64,000 nt of DNA from assembly GCA_016742215.1 (NCBI GenBank), contig JACVCC010000001.1, positions 248,001 through 312,000 of the forward strand, written 5' to 3'. Shown here piece after piece: positions 7,543 to 15,973 of this stretch (its first letter is position 1; each line of letters begins with the position of its first letter). This DNA is from Brevundimonas sp. (GTDB taxonomy: Bacteria > Pseudomonadota > Alphaproteobacteria > Caulobacterales > Caulobacteraceae). The position numbers were made by a program, and so were the translations under genes. A model generated the notes under the pieces. The model saw nothing but the letters and a program-made list of their open reading frames with translations. It did no database searches and was not told where the DNA came from.

Positions 7543-10437
7543 GTGTGCGCGCGTATGTCCGGGGCCCGCCACAGCAAACGCATCCTCAGAACGACCGTGG
7601 CCGCAGCCGCGGCCGGCGCTGTCGTGCTGGCTCCGATGGCCCCGCTGGCGCAGGAGGGCGCGGGTCCGGTCGATCCGGTCACGATCCGCATCGGCGCCAA
7701 TCCGACCTTCACTCGCGTCGAGTTCGCCGGCGTTATCGGCGCCCGTTCGCAGGTCCGTCGCGCAGGGCAGGACGTCGTCATCCGCATCGGCACGACGGCC
7801 GCGCCGGACGTCTCGCGTCTGCGGGTGGACCCGCCCCCGGGCGTGACCAATGTGGAGACCCGCTCGGTTCGCGGCGGCACCGAACTGGTCCTCACCCTGG
7901 CCGAGGGCGCGGATGCCCAGACCGGGTCGGCGGACGGCGCGGTCTATGTAAATCTCTACGCCCAGGCGCCGAAGGCGGCTGAACCGGCCGCGCCGGCGAT
8001 CACCCAGGCCGTCGCCGTAACCTCTCAGGCGACCAGTGATCGCGTCGCCCTCAGCTTCCGCTGGCCGACCGCCGTGGGGGCCGCGGTCTTCCGGCGCGGC
8101 GAGGCCGTCTGGGTCGTGTTCGACACCAAGGCGCGACTGGACATGTCGGGCGCCACCGCGCTCGGTCCCGCATCGCAGGCGCATTGGACCGCCGGCGCCG
8201 ACCACGTCGCCGTCCGCCTGTCGGCCCCTGAGAACCTGCCGGTCTCGGCGGCCAATGACGGCGCGACCTGGACGGTCACCATTGGTGGGCCGGCCGCCTC
8301 GGCCGGCGGCGTCAGCGTCAATCGCGACGACTCCGGCGAGCCGACGCTCGTCGCCAATATGGCCGGCGCGACCAAGGCGATCTGGCTGACCGATCCGCTG
8401 GCCGGCGACCGGTTCGCGGCCGTCACGGCCCTGGCCCCGGGCAAGGGCTTCGCGGATCGTCGCCAGACGCTGGACATGACGTTGCTGCCGTCGGCGCATG
8501 GGCTGGTCATCGAAACACCCGTCACCGATCTGGCCGTAAAGGCCGACGGCGATCTGGTCACCATTACGCGGCCGGGCGGTCTTCTGCTCTCGCCGCCTTC
8601 GGCCCTTCTGGACGCCGCGCCAGCCGAGACGGGCGCGCCGACCAGGGCGCGCTTCCCGTCCCTGATCCTCGCCAGCTGGGCGGATGTCGGCCATTCGGGC
8701 TTCCCCGCGCGGTATCGCCAGCTTCAGGATGCGGCCGCCGCTGAAGCCGCCGCCGCCACCGGCAATCCGCGCGCGCCGGTCGAGGCGCGCCTTGCCCTGG
8801 CCCGGTTCCTGATCGGCTCGGGTCTGGGCTACGAGGCGGTGGGAGTCCTGAACGCCATCGTCGCGGTGGCTCCGAACATGTCGGGCGAACCCGAGGTACG
8901 CGGCCTGCGCGGTGCGGCGCGCGCCAGCATCGGACGTTTCGACGAGGCCTCCGCAGACCTCGCGTCCGGCGCTCTGGCCGGCGATCCGTCGGCCGCGGTC
9001 TGGCGCGGCTATATCGCGGCGAAGCAGGGGGACTGGGCCGCTGCCCGTCAGGCCTTCTCGGCCGGCGCCGGCGCTGTTGACGACTTCCCGCCCGAATGGC
9101 GCGCCCGCTTCGGCGCCGCTCATGCCGAGGCGGCGCTGGAGAGCGGCGATCCGGCCGCGGCGCGCGCCCTTCTGACCTATGTGTTCAGCCAGAACGCCCC
9201 GGCAGCCGACCAACTGGCGGCGCGCACGGTGCAGGCCAAGCTGTTCGAGATGGACGGCATGAGTGATCGCGCCCTGGCCGTCTATACGGCTGTCGGTCGC
9301 GCGCCTCTGGACGGCGTGGCCGTGCCGGGCCGTCTGGGCGCCATTCGCCTCGCCCTCGCCAAGGGCACGATGAAGCCGGATGCGGCCGCGCAGGAGCTCG
9401 AAGGATTGCGATTCCGCTGGCGGGGAGACAAGACCGAGCTGGCCGTCGTTCGGCAGCTTGCTTCCCTCTACCAGTCGCAGGGCCTGTACCGCGAGGCTCT
9501 GACGGCGCTGGCGGCGTCGGAGAATCTGAACCGTCTTCCGGGCGCTTCGGATCTGGTGGCGGATCGTGACGCCATCTTCCGGATGCTGTTCCTCGAGGGC
9601 GGAGCCGACGGACTGCAGCCGGTGCAGGCGCTGGCCCTGTTCTATGATTTCCGCGAACTGACCCCCATCGGCGCCGACGGCGACGAGATGGTCCGCCGCA
9701 TGTCCCGGCGCCTGGTGGACGTGGACCTGCTGAGCCAGGCGGCCGAACTGCTGAAGTATCAGGTCGACAATCGCCTCGAGGGCGTCGCCAAGGCGCAGAT
9801 CGCGACCGATCTGGCGACGATCTATCTGATGAACCGTCAGCCCGAGCAGGCGCTGCAGGCTCTCTGGAGCTCGCGCAGCACCCTGCTGCCGACCGCCATG
9901 AACGCCGAGCGCCGGGCGCTGGAGGCGCGGGCGCTGATGAACCTCACCCGCTACGATCACGCGCTCGAGGTTCTGGCGAGCGACGCGTCCGCCGACGCCC
10001 GCGAAGTGCGCGCGGAAATCTTCTGGAAGCAGGAGAACTGGGCCAGCGCAGCGCCCCTGTACGAGGGCCTGCTCGGCGACCGCTATCGCAACAGCGCGGC
10101 TCTGTCGGCGGCGGAAGAAGCCAACGTGATCCGCGCGGGCATCGCCTATTCGCTGGCGCGCGACGCGGTCGGACTGGGGCGGATGTCGCGCAACTATCGT
10201 CCGTTCATCGCCAACGCCCGTTCGAGGACGGTCATGTCCATCGCGCTGGACGACGGCACGGGCGGCGCGGCGACGGTTGGCGACTTCGCGGCCCTGTCGG
10301 CTTCGGCGGACACCTTCGCCGGCTGGGTCGGGGCCATGAAGACCGAGTTCAGACAGAAAACGGGCGGGAACCGCCCAGCGGCTCCCGCCCGTCCACAAGC
10401 TCCGGCGGCGGCCCCTGCAGCGAGGCCGGCCGCCTGA
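7543..10437 (+). CDS. Large exported TPR protein with AMIN-like N-terminal region
   Basis: 964 residues. A signal peptide (about 10-38, ending near PMAPLAQ) predicts export. Residues about 45-125 form a beta-rich module (VTIRIGANPTFTRVEFAG...VVIRIGTTA) resembling AMIN-like domains, and a second beta-rich block extends to about 350. From about 405 to 885 there are many TPR-like helix pairs. The C-tail is Pro/Ala-rich. The GTG at 7543 has an AAAGG site 11 bases upstream; an ATG at 7555 is the alternative. I do not recognise a named gene. Its position beside hup and fliP hints at an envelope or motor role but does not prove one. Confidence 0.65.
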   Translation: MCARMSGARHSKRILRTTVAAAAAGAVVLAPMAPLAQEGAGPVDPVTIRIGANPTFTRVEFAGVIGARSQVRRAGQDVVIRIGTTAAPDVSRLRVDPPPGVTNVETRSVRGGTELVLTLAEGADAQTGSADGAVYVNLYAQAPKAAEPAAPAITQAVAVTSQATSDRVALSFRWPTAVGAAVFRRGEAVWVVFDTKARLDMSGATALGPASQAHWTAGADHVAVRLSAPENLPVSAANDGATWTVTIGGPAASAGGVSVNRDDSGEPTLVANMAGATKAIWLTDPLAGDRFAAVTALAPGKGFADRRQTLDMTLLPSAHGLVIETPVTDLAVKADGDLVTITRPGGLLLSPPSALLDAAPAETGAPTRARFPSLILASWADVGHSGFPARYRQLQDAAAAEAAAATGNPRAPVEARLALARFLIGSGLGYEAVGVLNAIVAVAPNMSGEPEVRGLRGAARASIGRFDEASADLASGALAGDPSAAVWRGYIAAKQGDWAAARQAFSAGAGAVDDFPPEWRARFGAAHAEAALESGDPAAARALLTYVFSQNAPAADQLAARTVQAKLFEMDGMSDRALAVYTAVGRAPLDGVAVPGRLGAIRLALAKGTMKPDAAAQELEGLRFRWRGDKTELAVVRQLASLYQSQGLYREALTALAASENLNRLPGASDLVADRDAIFRMLFLEGGADGLQPVQALALFYDFRELTPIGADGDEMVRRMSRRLVDVDLLSQAAELLKYQVDNRLEGVAKAQIATDLATIYLMNRQPEQALQALWSSRSTLLPTAMNAERRALEARALMNLTRYDHALEVLASDASADAREVRAEIFWKQENWASAAPLYEGLLGDRYRNSAALSAAEEANVIRAGIAYSLARDAVGLGRMSRNYRPFIANARSRTVMSIALDDGTGGAATVGDFAALSASADTFAGWVGAMKTEFRQKTGGNRPAAPARPQAPAAAPAARPAA

Positions 10438-10448
10438 TCTTTCAGGGA

Positions 10449-10727
10449 TTAGCCGTTGACGGCGTCCTTGAGCGGCTTCGACACGCGGAAGCGCACGGCC
10501 TTCGAGGCGGCGATCTTGATGGTCGCGCCGGTGGCCGGGTTGCGGCCTTCACGGGCGGCGCGAGCGGCGGTGTCGAACACGCCGAGGTTCGAGATGCGGA
10601 CGTCGCCACCGGCGGTCAGCGACTTGTGGATGTTCTCGACGATCGCGGTCAGAACGCGGCCGGCGTCGGCTTGGCTGACACCCGCGTCCTTGGCGACGGC
10701 GGCGATGAGTTCGGCTTGAGTGGTCAT
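10449..10727 (-). CDS. hup: HU family nucleoid DNA-binding protein
   Basis: 92 residues, the normal size for HU. It has the N-terminal helical dimerisation region (TQAELIAAVAKDAGVSQADAGRVL), the beta-arm with GRNPATGATI, and the C-terminal basic segment. It is a nucleoid protein that binds and bends DNA as a dimer. It is encoded alone and convergent to the large TPR gene (11 bases between stops). Its leader contains a clear stem-loop, listed separately. Confidence 0.95.
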   Translation of the reverse strand: MTTQAELIAAVAKDAGVSQADAGRVLTAIVENIHKSLTAGGDVRISNLGVFDTAARAAREGRNPATGATIKIAASKAVRFRVSKPLKDAVNG

Positions 10728-10752
10728 TGTGGGTCGTTTCCCGATTGAAGTT

Positions 10753-10805
10753 CGCTCCGAGACTCAGGAGCGATGACTTGGGGATCAACGCCGCTTTTTT
10801 TGCGG
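10753..10805 (-). promoter_or_regulatory. hup leader with two inverted repeats
   Basis: Upstream of hup there is a stem at 10753-10772 (CGCTCC...GGAGCG, 8-base loop) about 25 bases before the start codon, probably in the mRNA leader. A second repeat lies at 10791-10805 (CCGC, seven T, GCGG). Either may affect hup expression, or the second may belong to fliP termination. The role is inference. Confidence 0.4.
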
Positions 10806-10814
10806 ATGGCAAGC

Positions 10815-10846
10815 GGCTTTGGCGCTGAAAGCCCCACGGGGTGGGG
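10815..10846 (-). terminator. Probable fliP terminator
   Basis: Immediately after the fliP stop (TAA at 10849-10851, read on the minus strand) is a perfect 6-bp stem CCCCAC-CCC-GTGGGG (10832-10846) followed by CTTT. A second stem, GGCTTT-N7-AAAGCC, lies at 10815-10833. The T run is short, so termination strength is uncertain. Confidence 0.5.
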
Positions 10847-10848
10847 AT

Positions 10849-11670
10849 TTATCCCGTTCCGGAGGCGCGCTGGAAGCTCTCGACGAGGCTTCCCGCGACC
10901 AGTCTCCAGCCGTCCACGAGCACGAAGAAGATGAGTTTGAAGGGCAGGGAAACAACCACCGGGGGAAGCATCATCATGCCCATGGACATGAGCACGCTGG
11001 CGACCACCAGATCGATCACAAGGAACGGAACGAAAAGGAGAAATCCGATTTCAAAGGCCCGCTTCAGCTCGCTGATCATGAAGGCTGGAGTCACCACCCG
11101 CAGGGGCAGGTCGATGGCCTGCTGCGGGGCCTCGATGTTGGACAGGCGAGTGAACAGGGCCAGGTCGTCCTGGTCGACCTGGCCGAGCATGAAAGTCTTC
11201 ACAGGTTCCGACGCCGCATCGAAGGCCTGCGGCAGCTCCATCTGCTGATCCATCAACGGTCGGATGCCCGAATCATAGGCGTCCTGCCACGTCGGAGCCA
11301 TGACGATGGCGCTCAGGAACAGGGCGAGGGACACCAGAACGGCGTTGGGCGGCGACTGCTGCATGCCCAAGGCGGTCCGGAGCAGGGACAGCACCACCAC
11401 GATCCGCACGAAGCTGGTCGTCATGATCACGATCGACGGCGCCAGCGACAGCACGGTCATCAGGCCGACCAGCTGGACGACCCGTTCGGTGAGCCCCGCG
11501 CCGGTGCCCAGATCGATATTGATGGCCGAACCCGCGCCGCCCGCGGCGACTTCCTGCGCCAGGGCCGCGAGCGGCCAGATCAGGCTGAGAGCTGTCACCA
11601 GCAGCGACAGCAAGGCCGCACGCTTCAGCTCGGCGCGCGAGGGCAGGGCGAAGACGCCTTTCAGGCTCAC
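10849..11670 (-). CDS. fliP: Flagellar export gate protein FliP
   Basis: 273 residues. An N-terminal signal-like segment (about 15-40) is followed by the hallmark FliP core, including SIVIMTTSFVRIVVVLSLLR and LGMQQSPPNAVL, with four membrane segments in total. FliP with FliQ and FliR forms the export gate of the flagellar type III apparatus in the inner membrane. Its start overlaps the fliO stop by 4 bases. fliO-fliP is divergent from flgB-flgC-fliE across a CtrA-type control region. Confidence 0.95.
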   Translation of the reverse strand: MSLKGVFALPSRAELKRAALLSLLVTALSLIWPLAALAQEVAAGGAGSAINIDLGTGAGLTERVVQLVGLMTVLSLAPSIVIMTTSFVRIVVVLSLLRTALGMQQSPPNAVLVSLALFLSAIVMAPTWQDAYDSGIRPLMDQQMELPQAFDAASEPVKTFMLGQVDQDDLALFTRLSNIEAPQQAIDLPLRVVTPAFMISELKRAFEIGFLLFVPFLVIDLVVASVLMSMGMMMLPPVVVSLPFKLIFFVLVDGWRLVAGSLVESFQRASGTG

Positions 11671-11942
11671 TTGCCGGCTCCGGGTCCGCGCGGCTCGATC
11701 AGTTCACGGCCCTCGCCGAGGATCAGCAGGCGCTCCTCGTCGTCGATCTTCACCAGAACCAGCCGGCGTGCCGGGTCCAGCACCAGGGTTTCGACCACCT
11801 GCATGCGGCGTTCGCCGCGCTCCGCGCTCAGCTTGGCCAGCAGTTGCGGCGCATAGCGACGCGCAGCCCAGGCGGCCAGGCCGATGATGCCGAGGGTGAA
11901 GGCCAGGGCGAACATCGCCCTGAGCAGGTCGAGGAAATTCAT
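11667..11942 (-). CDS. fliO: Flagellar export protein FliO
   Basis: 91 residues: one N-terminal membrane helix (about 8-26) and a short cytoplasmic domain with LVLVKIDDEERLLILGEG, typical of FliO. FliO helps assemble the FliP complex. It is the first gene of the fliO-fliP pair, with the stop overlapping the fliP start. The start ATG lies about 55 bases downstream of a TCAA-N7-TTAA box on the minus strand. Confidence 0.85.
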   Translation of the reverse strand: MNFLDLLRAMFALAFTLGIIGLAAWAARRYAPQLLAKLSAERGERRMQVVETLVLDPARRLVLVKIDDEERLLILGEGRELIEPRGPGAGK

Positions 11943-11996
11943 GCGCGGGCCCCGCCGGCGGACTGATTCCGGCGGGTCACCCTCGGACGTTCATGG

Positions 11997-12011
11997 TTAA
12001 CGCCGCGTTGA
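11997..12011 (-). promoter_or_regulatory. CtrA-like box facing fliO-fliP
   Basis: Read on the minus strand this is TCAA-CGCGGCG-TTAA, one mismatch from TTAA-N7-TTAA, the CtrA recognition sequence known from Caulobacter. It lies back to back with the flgB box at 12013-12027. The GGCA-N5-TGCC palindrome found at the other flagellar promoters is absent on this side. Confidence 0.55.
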
Positions 12012-12012
12012 G

Positions 12013-12050
12013 ATAACCTCTGATTAACCATGGAGGCGGCATTTTCTGCC
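12013..12050 (+). promoter_or_regulatory. flgB promoter: CtrA-like box plus GGCA-N5-TGCC palindrome
   Basis: ATAA-CCTCTGA-TTAA at 12013-12027 is one mismatch from the CtrA consensus. GGCA-TTTTC-TGCC lies at 12038-12050, starting 14 bases after the start of the second TTAA half. The same arrangement occurs before fliQ and fliF. The palindrome resembles published ftr elements bound by FlbD in Caulobacter. Binding is inference from family knowledge. Confidence 0.7.
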
Positions 12051-12089
12051 CATCGATTTTGGGCGATCCGCGCCCGGAGTATCGGACCC

Positions 12090-12500
12090 GTGGGCTTCAA
12101 CGACCTGCCGCTGCTGGGCCAGATCAAGGGCCGCCTGTCCTGGCTGGACGAACGTCAGCGCGTCATCGCGCAGAACGTGGCCAATGCCGATACGCCCGGC
12201 TACGTCGGTCGCGACCTGAACCAGCCGACCGATTTCGCCGCCGCGCTCCGCGCCGGGTCAGGTGATGTGCGGATGACGCGGACCAGCGCCATGCACATCG
12301 CGCCGACGGGACAGTCGACCGCCCGGTTCGAGACCTCGGCCGCCCCGGATTCGGAAACCACGCTCGACGGCAATGCGGTCGTGGTCGAGGAACAGATGCT
12401 CAAGATGGCCGAGAGCCGCATGGCCTATGACGCCGCCATCGGCTTCTACCAGAAGTCCATGGCCATGCTCCGGCTGGCGGCCAAGGTCCCCGGTCGCTGA
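12090..12500 (+). CDS. flgB: Flagellar proximal rod protein FlgB
   Basis: 136 residues from the GTG at 12090 (VGFNDLPLLGQIKGRL), with a GGAG site 10 bases upstream. An in-frame ATG at 12030 would lie inside the promoter and was rejected. The protein shows the rod-protein N-terminal motif with NVANADTPGYV and a C-terminal heptad region (EEQMLKMAESRMAYDAAI). FlgB is a periplasmic rod component exported by the flagellar apparatus. First gene of flgB-flgC-fliE. Confidence 0.9.
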   Translation: MGFNDLPLLGQIKGRLSWLDERQRVIAQNVANADTPGYVGRDLNQPTDFAAALRAGSGDVRMTRTSAMHIAPTGQSTARFETSAAPDSETTLDGNAVVVEEQMLKMAESRMAYDAAIGFYQKSMAMLRLAAKVPGR

Positions 12501-12519
12501 TCGATGAAGGAAAACGTCG

Positions 12520-12939
12520 ATGCCTGATCCCGTCCCGCCCCGGAACAGCGCCATGGCCGTCGCGGCCAGCGCCCTGAAGGCCCAGCAGTCGCGCATGCGC
12601 GTGATCGCCGAGAACATCGCCAACGCGCAATCCACCGCTGAGGTGGCGGGCGGCGAACCCTATCGCCGCCAGATCCCGGTGTTTCAGGCGCGCGAGATCG
12701 ATGGCGCGACCGGGGTGACCCTGGCGCAGGTGCGCCCTGACGCCTCGCCCTTCCGGTCCGAGTACGATCCGTCCCACCCCGCGGCCAATGCCGAGGGCTA
12801 TGTGATGCGGCCGAACGTGGACACCCTGGTCGAGGCCATGGACATGCGCGAGGCGCAGCGCGCCTACGAGGCCAATCTGAACGTCATCGAGACCGCGCGG
12901 ACCATGGAGACGCGCACCCTCGACCTGCTGAAGCGATAG
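12520..12939 (+). CDS. flgC: Flagellar proximal rod protein FlgC
   Basis: 139 residues, the usual length for FlgC. The N-terminal motif AVAASALKAQQSRMRVIAEN-IANAQ and the C-terminal motif YEANLNVIETARTMETRTLDLL are diagnostic of the rod/hook family. It assembles in the periplasmic rod with FlgB, FlgF and FlgG. It starts 19 bases after flgB with an AAGGAAA site upstream. Confidence 0.95.
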   Translation: MPDPVPPRNSAMAVAASALKAQQSRMRVIAENIANAQSTAEVAGGEPYRRQIPVFQAREIDGATGVTLAQVRPDASPFRSEYDPSHPAANAEGYVMRPNVDTLVEAMDMREAQRAYEANLNVIETARTMETRTLDLLKR

Positions 12940-12949
12940 GGACTGACCG

Positions 12950-13249
12950 ATGAACCCCTTGATGGCGGCCAAGGCCTATGCGGCGACCCAGGGCGTGTCC
13001 CTGCCCACCGCCCCTGCGGCCAGCGTGGGCCAGTCGGGCTTCGCCGAGATGTTGTCCGGCGTCATGAACGACATGACGACCCAGTCGCGCGCCGCCGAAA
13101 CCCAGATGGCCGCCTCGGTGCAGGGGCAGGGCAGCCTGATCGACGTCGTCACCGCCGTGTCGTCCGCCGAGGCCTCGCTGGAAACCGTCATGGCGGTCCG
13201 CGATCAGGTGATCCAGGCCTACCAGGAAATCATGCGGATGCCGATCTGA
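12950..13249 (+). CDS. fliE: Flagellar hook-basal body adaptor FliE
   Basis: 99 residues with the FliE C-terminal region (SLIDVVTAVSSAEASLETVM, then VIQAYQEIMRMPI). FliE joins the MS ring to the rod. It follows flgC by 10 bases and ends the operon. No further flagellar genes follow; the next gene, on the opposite strand, is unrelated. Confidence 0.9.
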   Translation: MNPLMAAKAYAATQGVSLPTAPAASVGQSGFAEMLSGVMNDMTTQSRAAETQMAASVQGQGSLIDVVTAVSSAEASLETVMAVRDQVIQAYQEIMRMPI

Positions 13250-13255
13250 TCGGGA

Positions 13256-14104
13256 TCAGCCCGCCGGCGCCCGGCCCCTGAGCCACTGCGACAGCACCCA
13301 TTTCTCCCCCACCGTCGGCGGCAGTCCGGCGTGGCGCGTGCGCGGATCGACCCCGCCCTGCGGCAGGGTGTTGGCCCACATCAGCGCATCGCCCTTCTTC
13401 CCGCGATGGCGCAGCCCGCCGGCCTCGAACGCGGTCTCGCCGCCCTCGTAGTCGTCGTTCAGATAGACCAGCAGGGTCGCGATCCGCTGGCCGCGGGCCG
13501 CCAGATCGGGGGCATGGCCGGGCTCGTCGGGGTTCAGCCAGTCGACGTGCCAGTCGAAGGTCTGGCCGATGCCGTAGTGCAGGACTTGCGTCCACTCGAG
13601 GCCCGGCACAGGCAGGCCCGCGACCCGCGCGATCCGCTCGCGGACCAGCGCCAGCGTCATTGTCATTCGCTCCAGCCCGATCTGGCTGGCCGAATTGGTG
13701 CGAATGCCGTCGCGCAATCCTTGGCCGGTGTCCGGGTCGTAGACGAGGGCAGGAAGGGTCTCTTCGCGCGCCTGATCGATCAGCCAGTCGCACAGGGCCG
13801 GCGGCAGGAAGTCGGGGACCGCGAGAATGACGGGTCCGGTCATCAGGGATTGGGGCGGGGGCGGCGTCAGCCACTGGCCGAGGTCGGGAAGGGCGGTTAG
13901 CGCGGCGCGATCGTCAGCCGCCGGCCCGTGCCCTTGCGCCGCCGACAGGTCCAGTAGCCGCAGCGCCTCCGGCCAGCTCTGGGCAACCCAGAGCCCCATG
14001 CTGGTCAGCACCGCCAGCCGGTGCGTCGCCGCGCCGTCGCCCCGCGCGGAGGCGTCGCGGAGTGCGGCTGGATCGAAGGTCAGGGCGTCAGTGATCACCG
14101 CCAA
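13256..14104 (-). CDS. 2-oxoglutarate/Fe(II)-dependent oxygenase, prolyl 4-hydroxylase type
   Basis: 282 residues. A SEL1/TPR-like N-terminal part (about 20-75, LLDLSAAQGHGPA) precedes the double-stranded beta-helix domain. The iron triad is H186-x-D188 (in DWHVDWL) and H258 (in RTRHAGLPP), with K268 as the likely 2-oxoglutarate contact. This fits the P4Hc family, which hydroxylates protein prolines or other substrates. The substrate is unknown. It is convergent with fliE (6 bases apart), and the flagellar neighbourhood is probably chance. Confidence 0.8.
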   Translation of the reverse strand: MAVITDALTFDPAALRDASARGDGAATHRLAVLTSMGLWVAQSWPEALRLLDLSAAQGHGPAADDRAALTALPDLGQWLTPPPPQSLMTGPVILAVPDFLPPALCDWLIDQAREETLPALVYDPDTGQGLRDGIRTNSASQIGLERMTMTLALVRERIARVAGLPVPGLEWTQVLHYGIGQTFDWHVDWLNPDEPGHAPDLAARGQRIATLLVYLNDDYEGGETAFEAGGLRHRGKKGDALMWANTLPQGGVDPRTRHAGLPPTVGEKWVLSQWLRGRAPAG

Positions 14105-14216
14105 CTTCTAGGCCCGCGCTGCGGCCCACGCCAAGCTTACGGCGAATTCACGGTTCGGCGAGCATCCGCAGGAGCCATAAGAAGCCTCTGAGCGGAACAG
14201 ATCGTCCGGAGCTCTC

Positions 14217-15539
14217 ATGACATCCCGCCTCGCCACAACCGCCGCCCTCGCCCTGCTGGCCGCGGCCTTGCCGACTCTGGCTGAAGCCCAGGGCGCGCCG
14301 CGGCCCGTCGTGCTGGTTCGCGCCGGAAATCTGTTCGACTCCGAGGCGGGGCGAATGGTCGGCGCGCGCGACATCCTGATCCGGGGCGAGCGCATCGCCG
14401 AGGTGGGCGAGGGGCTGACCGTGCCGGAGGGGGCGACGGTGATCGACCTGAGGCGCTGTTCAGTGATCCCCGGCCTGATCGACGCCCACACCCACCTGCT
14501 GCTGGAGCAGAGGACCGGCGAGGGCCTGTCCGATGTCGCCGCGCGAGATCAGGCGGTGCAGGGCGATGTCTATCGCGCCCTGACAGCGGCGGGGCGCGCG
14601 CAGGAATATCTGGACGCCGGCTTCACCACCGTGCGCGACCTCGGCAACTCGGGCCGGTTCCTCGATCTGATGCTGGAGCGGGCGGTCAACGACGGTCATG
14701 TCGCCGGACCGCGCATCTATGGTTCGGGTCCCGGACTGGCGCCGGCCGGCGGGCAGATGGAGCCGATGCCCGGCGATCCGCACGATCTGGTCAATGGCGA
14801 GTACCGCATCGTCACCGGCGTCGAGGACGCCCGCGCTGCCGTGCGGGAGACGATCGCCCGGGGCGCTGACGTGATCAAGATGTACCCGGAGGCCACGCCC
14901 CAGCGCACCCGCCTGTCGGTCGAGGAAATCGCCGCCATCGTCGGCGAGGCGAAGCGCCACAACATTCCGGTCGCCGCCCACGCCACCAGCGACGCCTCGA
15001 TCCGCGAGGCGGTGGAGGCCGGGGTGACGTCCATCGAACATGCCTACGAGATCTCGGACGAAACGCTGCGCCTGATGGCGCGCAAGGGCGTGTGGCTGGT
15101 CCCGACCGATCCCTCTCTTGAGATGGCGCTGGAGTTCACCCGAAGCTGGCCGCAGCAGCCCCCGCGCGAGGAGGTGGATCGCCATCTTCAAGGCGGGCGC
15201 GACCGTCTGATGCGCGCCCATCGGGCCGGCGTCCGCATCGCCATGGGATCGGACCTCTACTTCCCCTATGGGCCCGGCCGCGGCGCCGGTTCGCGCGGGA
15301 CCATGGACGGCTACGTCGAGGCCGGGCTGACGCCGACCCAGGCGCTGCAGTCCGCGACCTGGGAGGCGGGCCGGATGCTGGGTGACGACGGTCTGGGTGT
15401 CGTCCGCCAGCGCGCCTTCGCCGATCTGGTGGCGGTCGAGGGCGACCCGACCCAGGGCCTGGCGCCGCTGCGGACGCCGCGCACGGTGATCAAGGGCGGG
15501 CGGATCGTGGCCGGCTCGCCGGAGGCGTGCGGGGGCTGA
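14217..15539 (+). CDS. Exported metal-dependent amidohydrolase (Xaa-Pro dipeptidase/imidazolonepropionase-like)
   Basis: 440 residues with a signal peptide (about 1-25, ending LAEAQG). Metal ligands of the amidohydrolase superfamily are in place: H91 and H93 (HTH), K221 (DVIKMYPE), H255, H275 and D346 (GSD). Related periplasmic enzymes act as proline dipeptidases or on cyclic amides, so the substrate stays open. The start ATG follows a weak GGAG. It is a stand-alone gene followed by a VOC gene 53 bases away. Confidence 0.8.
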   Translation: MTSRLATTAALALLAAALPTLAEAQGAPRPVVLVRAGNLFDSEAGRMVGARDILIRGERIAEVGEGLTVPEGATVIDLRRCSVIPGLIDAHTHLLLEQRTGEGLSDVAARDQAVQGDVYRALTAAGRAQEYLDAGFTTVRDLGNSGRFLDLMLERAVNDGHVAGPRIYGSGPGLAPAGGQMEPMPGDPHDLVNGEYRIVTGVEDARAAVRETIARGADVIKMYPEATPQRTRLSVEEIAAIVGEAKRHNIPVAAHATSDASIREAVEAGVTSIEHAYEISDETLRLMARKGVWLVPTDPSLEMALEFTRSWPQQPPREEVDRHLQGGRDRLMRAHRAGVRIAMGSDLYFPYGPGRGAGSRGTMDGYVEAGLTPTQALQSATWEAGRMLGDDGLGVVRQRAFADLVAVEGDPTQGLAPLRTPRTVIKGGRIVAGSPEACGG

Positions 15540-15592
15540 CGGGAACCCGACCGCCCTGCGGCGCGCTGGCTGTCCAACCGAGGGAGATCGCC

Positions 15593-15973
15593 ATGCTGAA
15601 GACCCACAGCTCGTCCGCCATCGTCGCCGTTCGCGACATCGCCCGTGCGCGGAAATTCTACGAGGAGACGCTCGGTCTCGAACTCGCCGACGGCGGTGTC
15701 GACGGCCCCTTGGTGTTCAGGACGGGCGACACCCACCTCGTCGTCTATCCGTCGGAGTTTGCCGGGACCAATCAGGCCAACGCGGTCGTCTGGGCGGTCG
15801 GTGACGAGATCGAGAGCATCGCCGCCGAACTGAAGGGCAGGGGCGTGACCTTCGAGCGATACGACATGGATGGCGCGACCTTCGCCGACGGCGTCCATCG
15901 CATGGGCGACTTCCGGATGGTCTGGTTCAGGGATCCGGACGGCAACATCCTGCACCTGAACAGCGACGGCTAG
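15593..15973 (+). CDS. VOC family (glyoxalase/bleomycin-resistance fold) protein
   Basis: 126 residues from the ATG at 15593, which has an AGGGAG site. A longer in-frame upstream start lacks homology to the family. It has one beta-alpha-beta-beta-beta pair: SSAIVAVRDIARARKFYEE at the start and VWFRDPDGNILHL at the end, typical of glyoxalase I/dioxygenase superfamily proteins. The reaction cannot be assigned. Its stop overlaps the stop of the convergent acyltransferase by 4 bases. Confidence 0.85.
   Translation: MLKTHSSSAIVAVRDIARARKFYEETLGLELADGGVDGPLVFRTGDTHLVVYPSEFAGTNQANAVVWAVGDEIESIAAELKGRGVTFERYDMDGATFADGVHRMGDFRMVWFRDPDGNILHLNSDG

Noticed and set aside
7525-10398. A 957-residue open frame opposite the large TPR gene
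   Set aside because: It is a GC-rich antisense shadow with no family features; the plus-strand protein has a signal peptide and TPR repeats.
10819-11856. Open frame on the plus strand opposite fliP
   Set aside because: Composition is typical of a reverse-strand shadow (His/Gln/Glu/Gly-rich) and fliP is clear on the minus strand.
12030-12089. An in-frame ATG that would lengthen FlgB by 20 residues
   Set aside because: It lies within the conserved CtrA/palindrome promoter, and the GTG at 12090 has a ribosome site and fits the FlgB family start.
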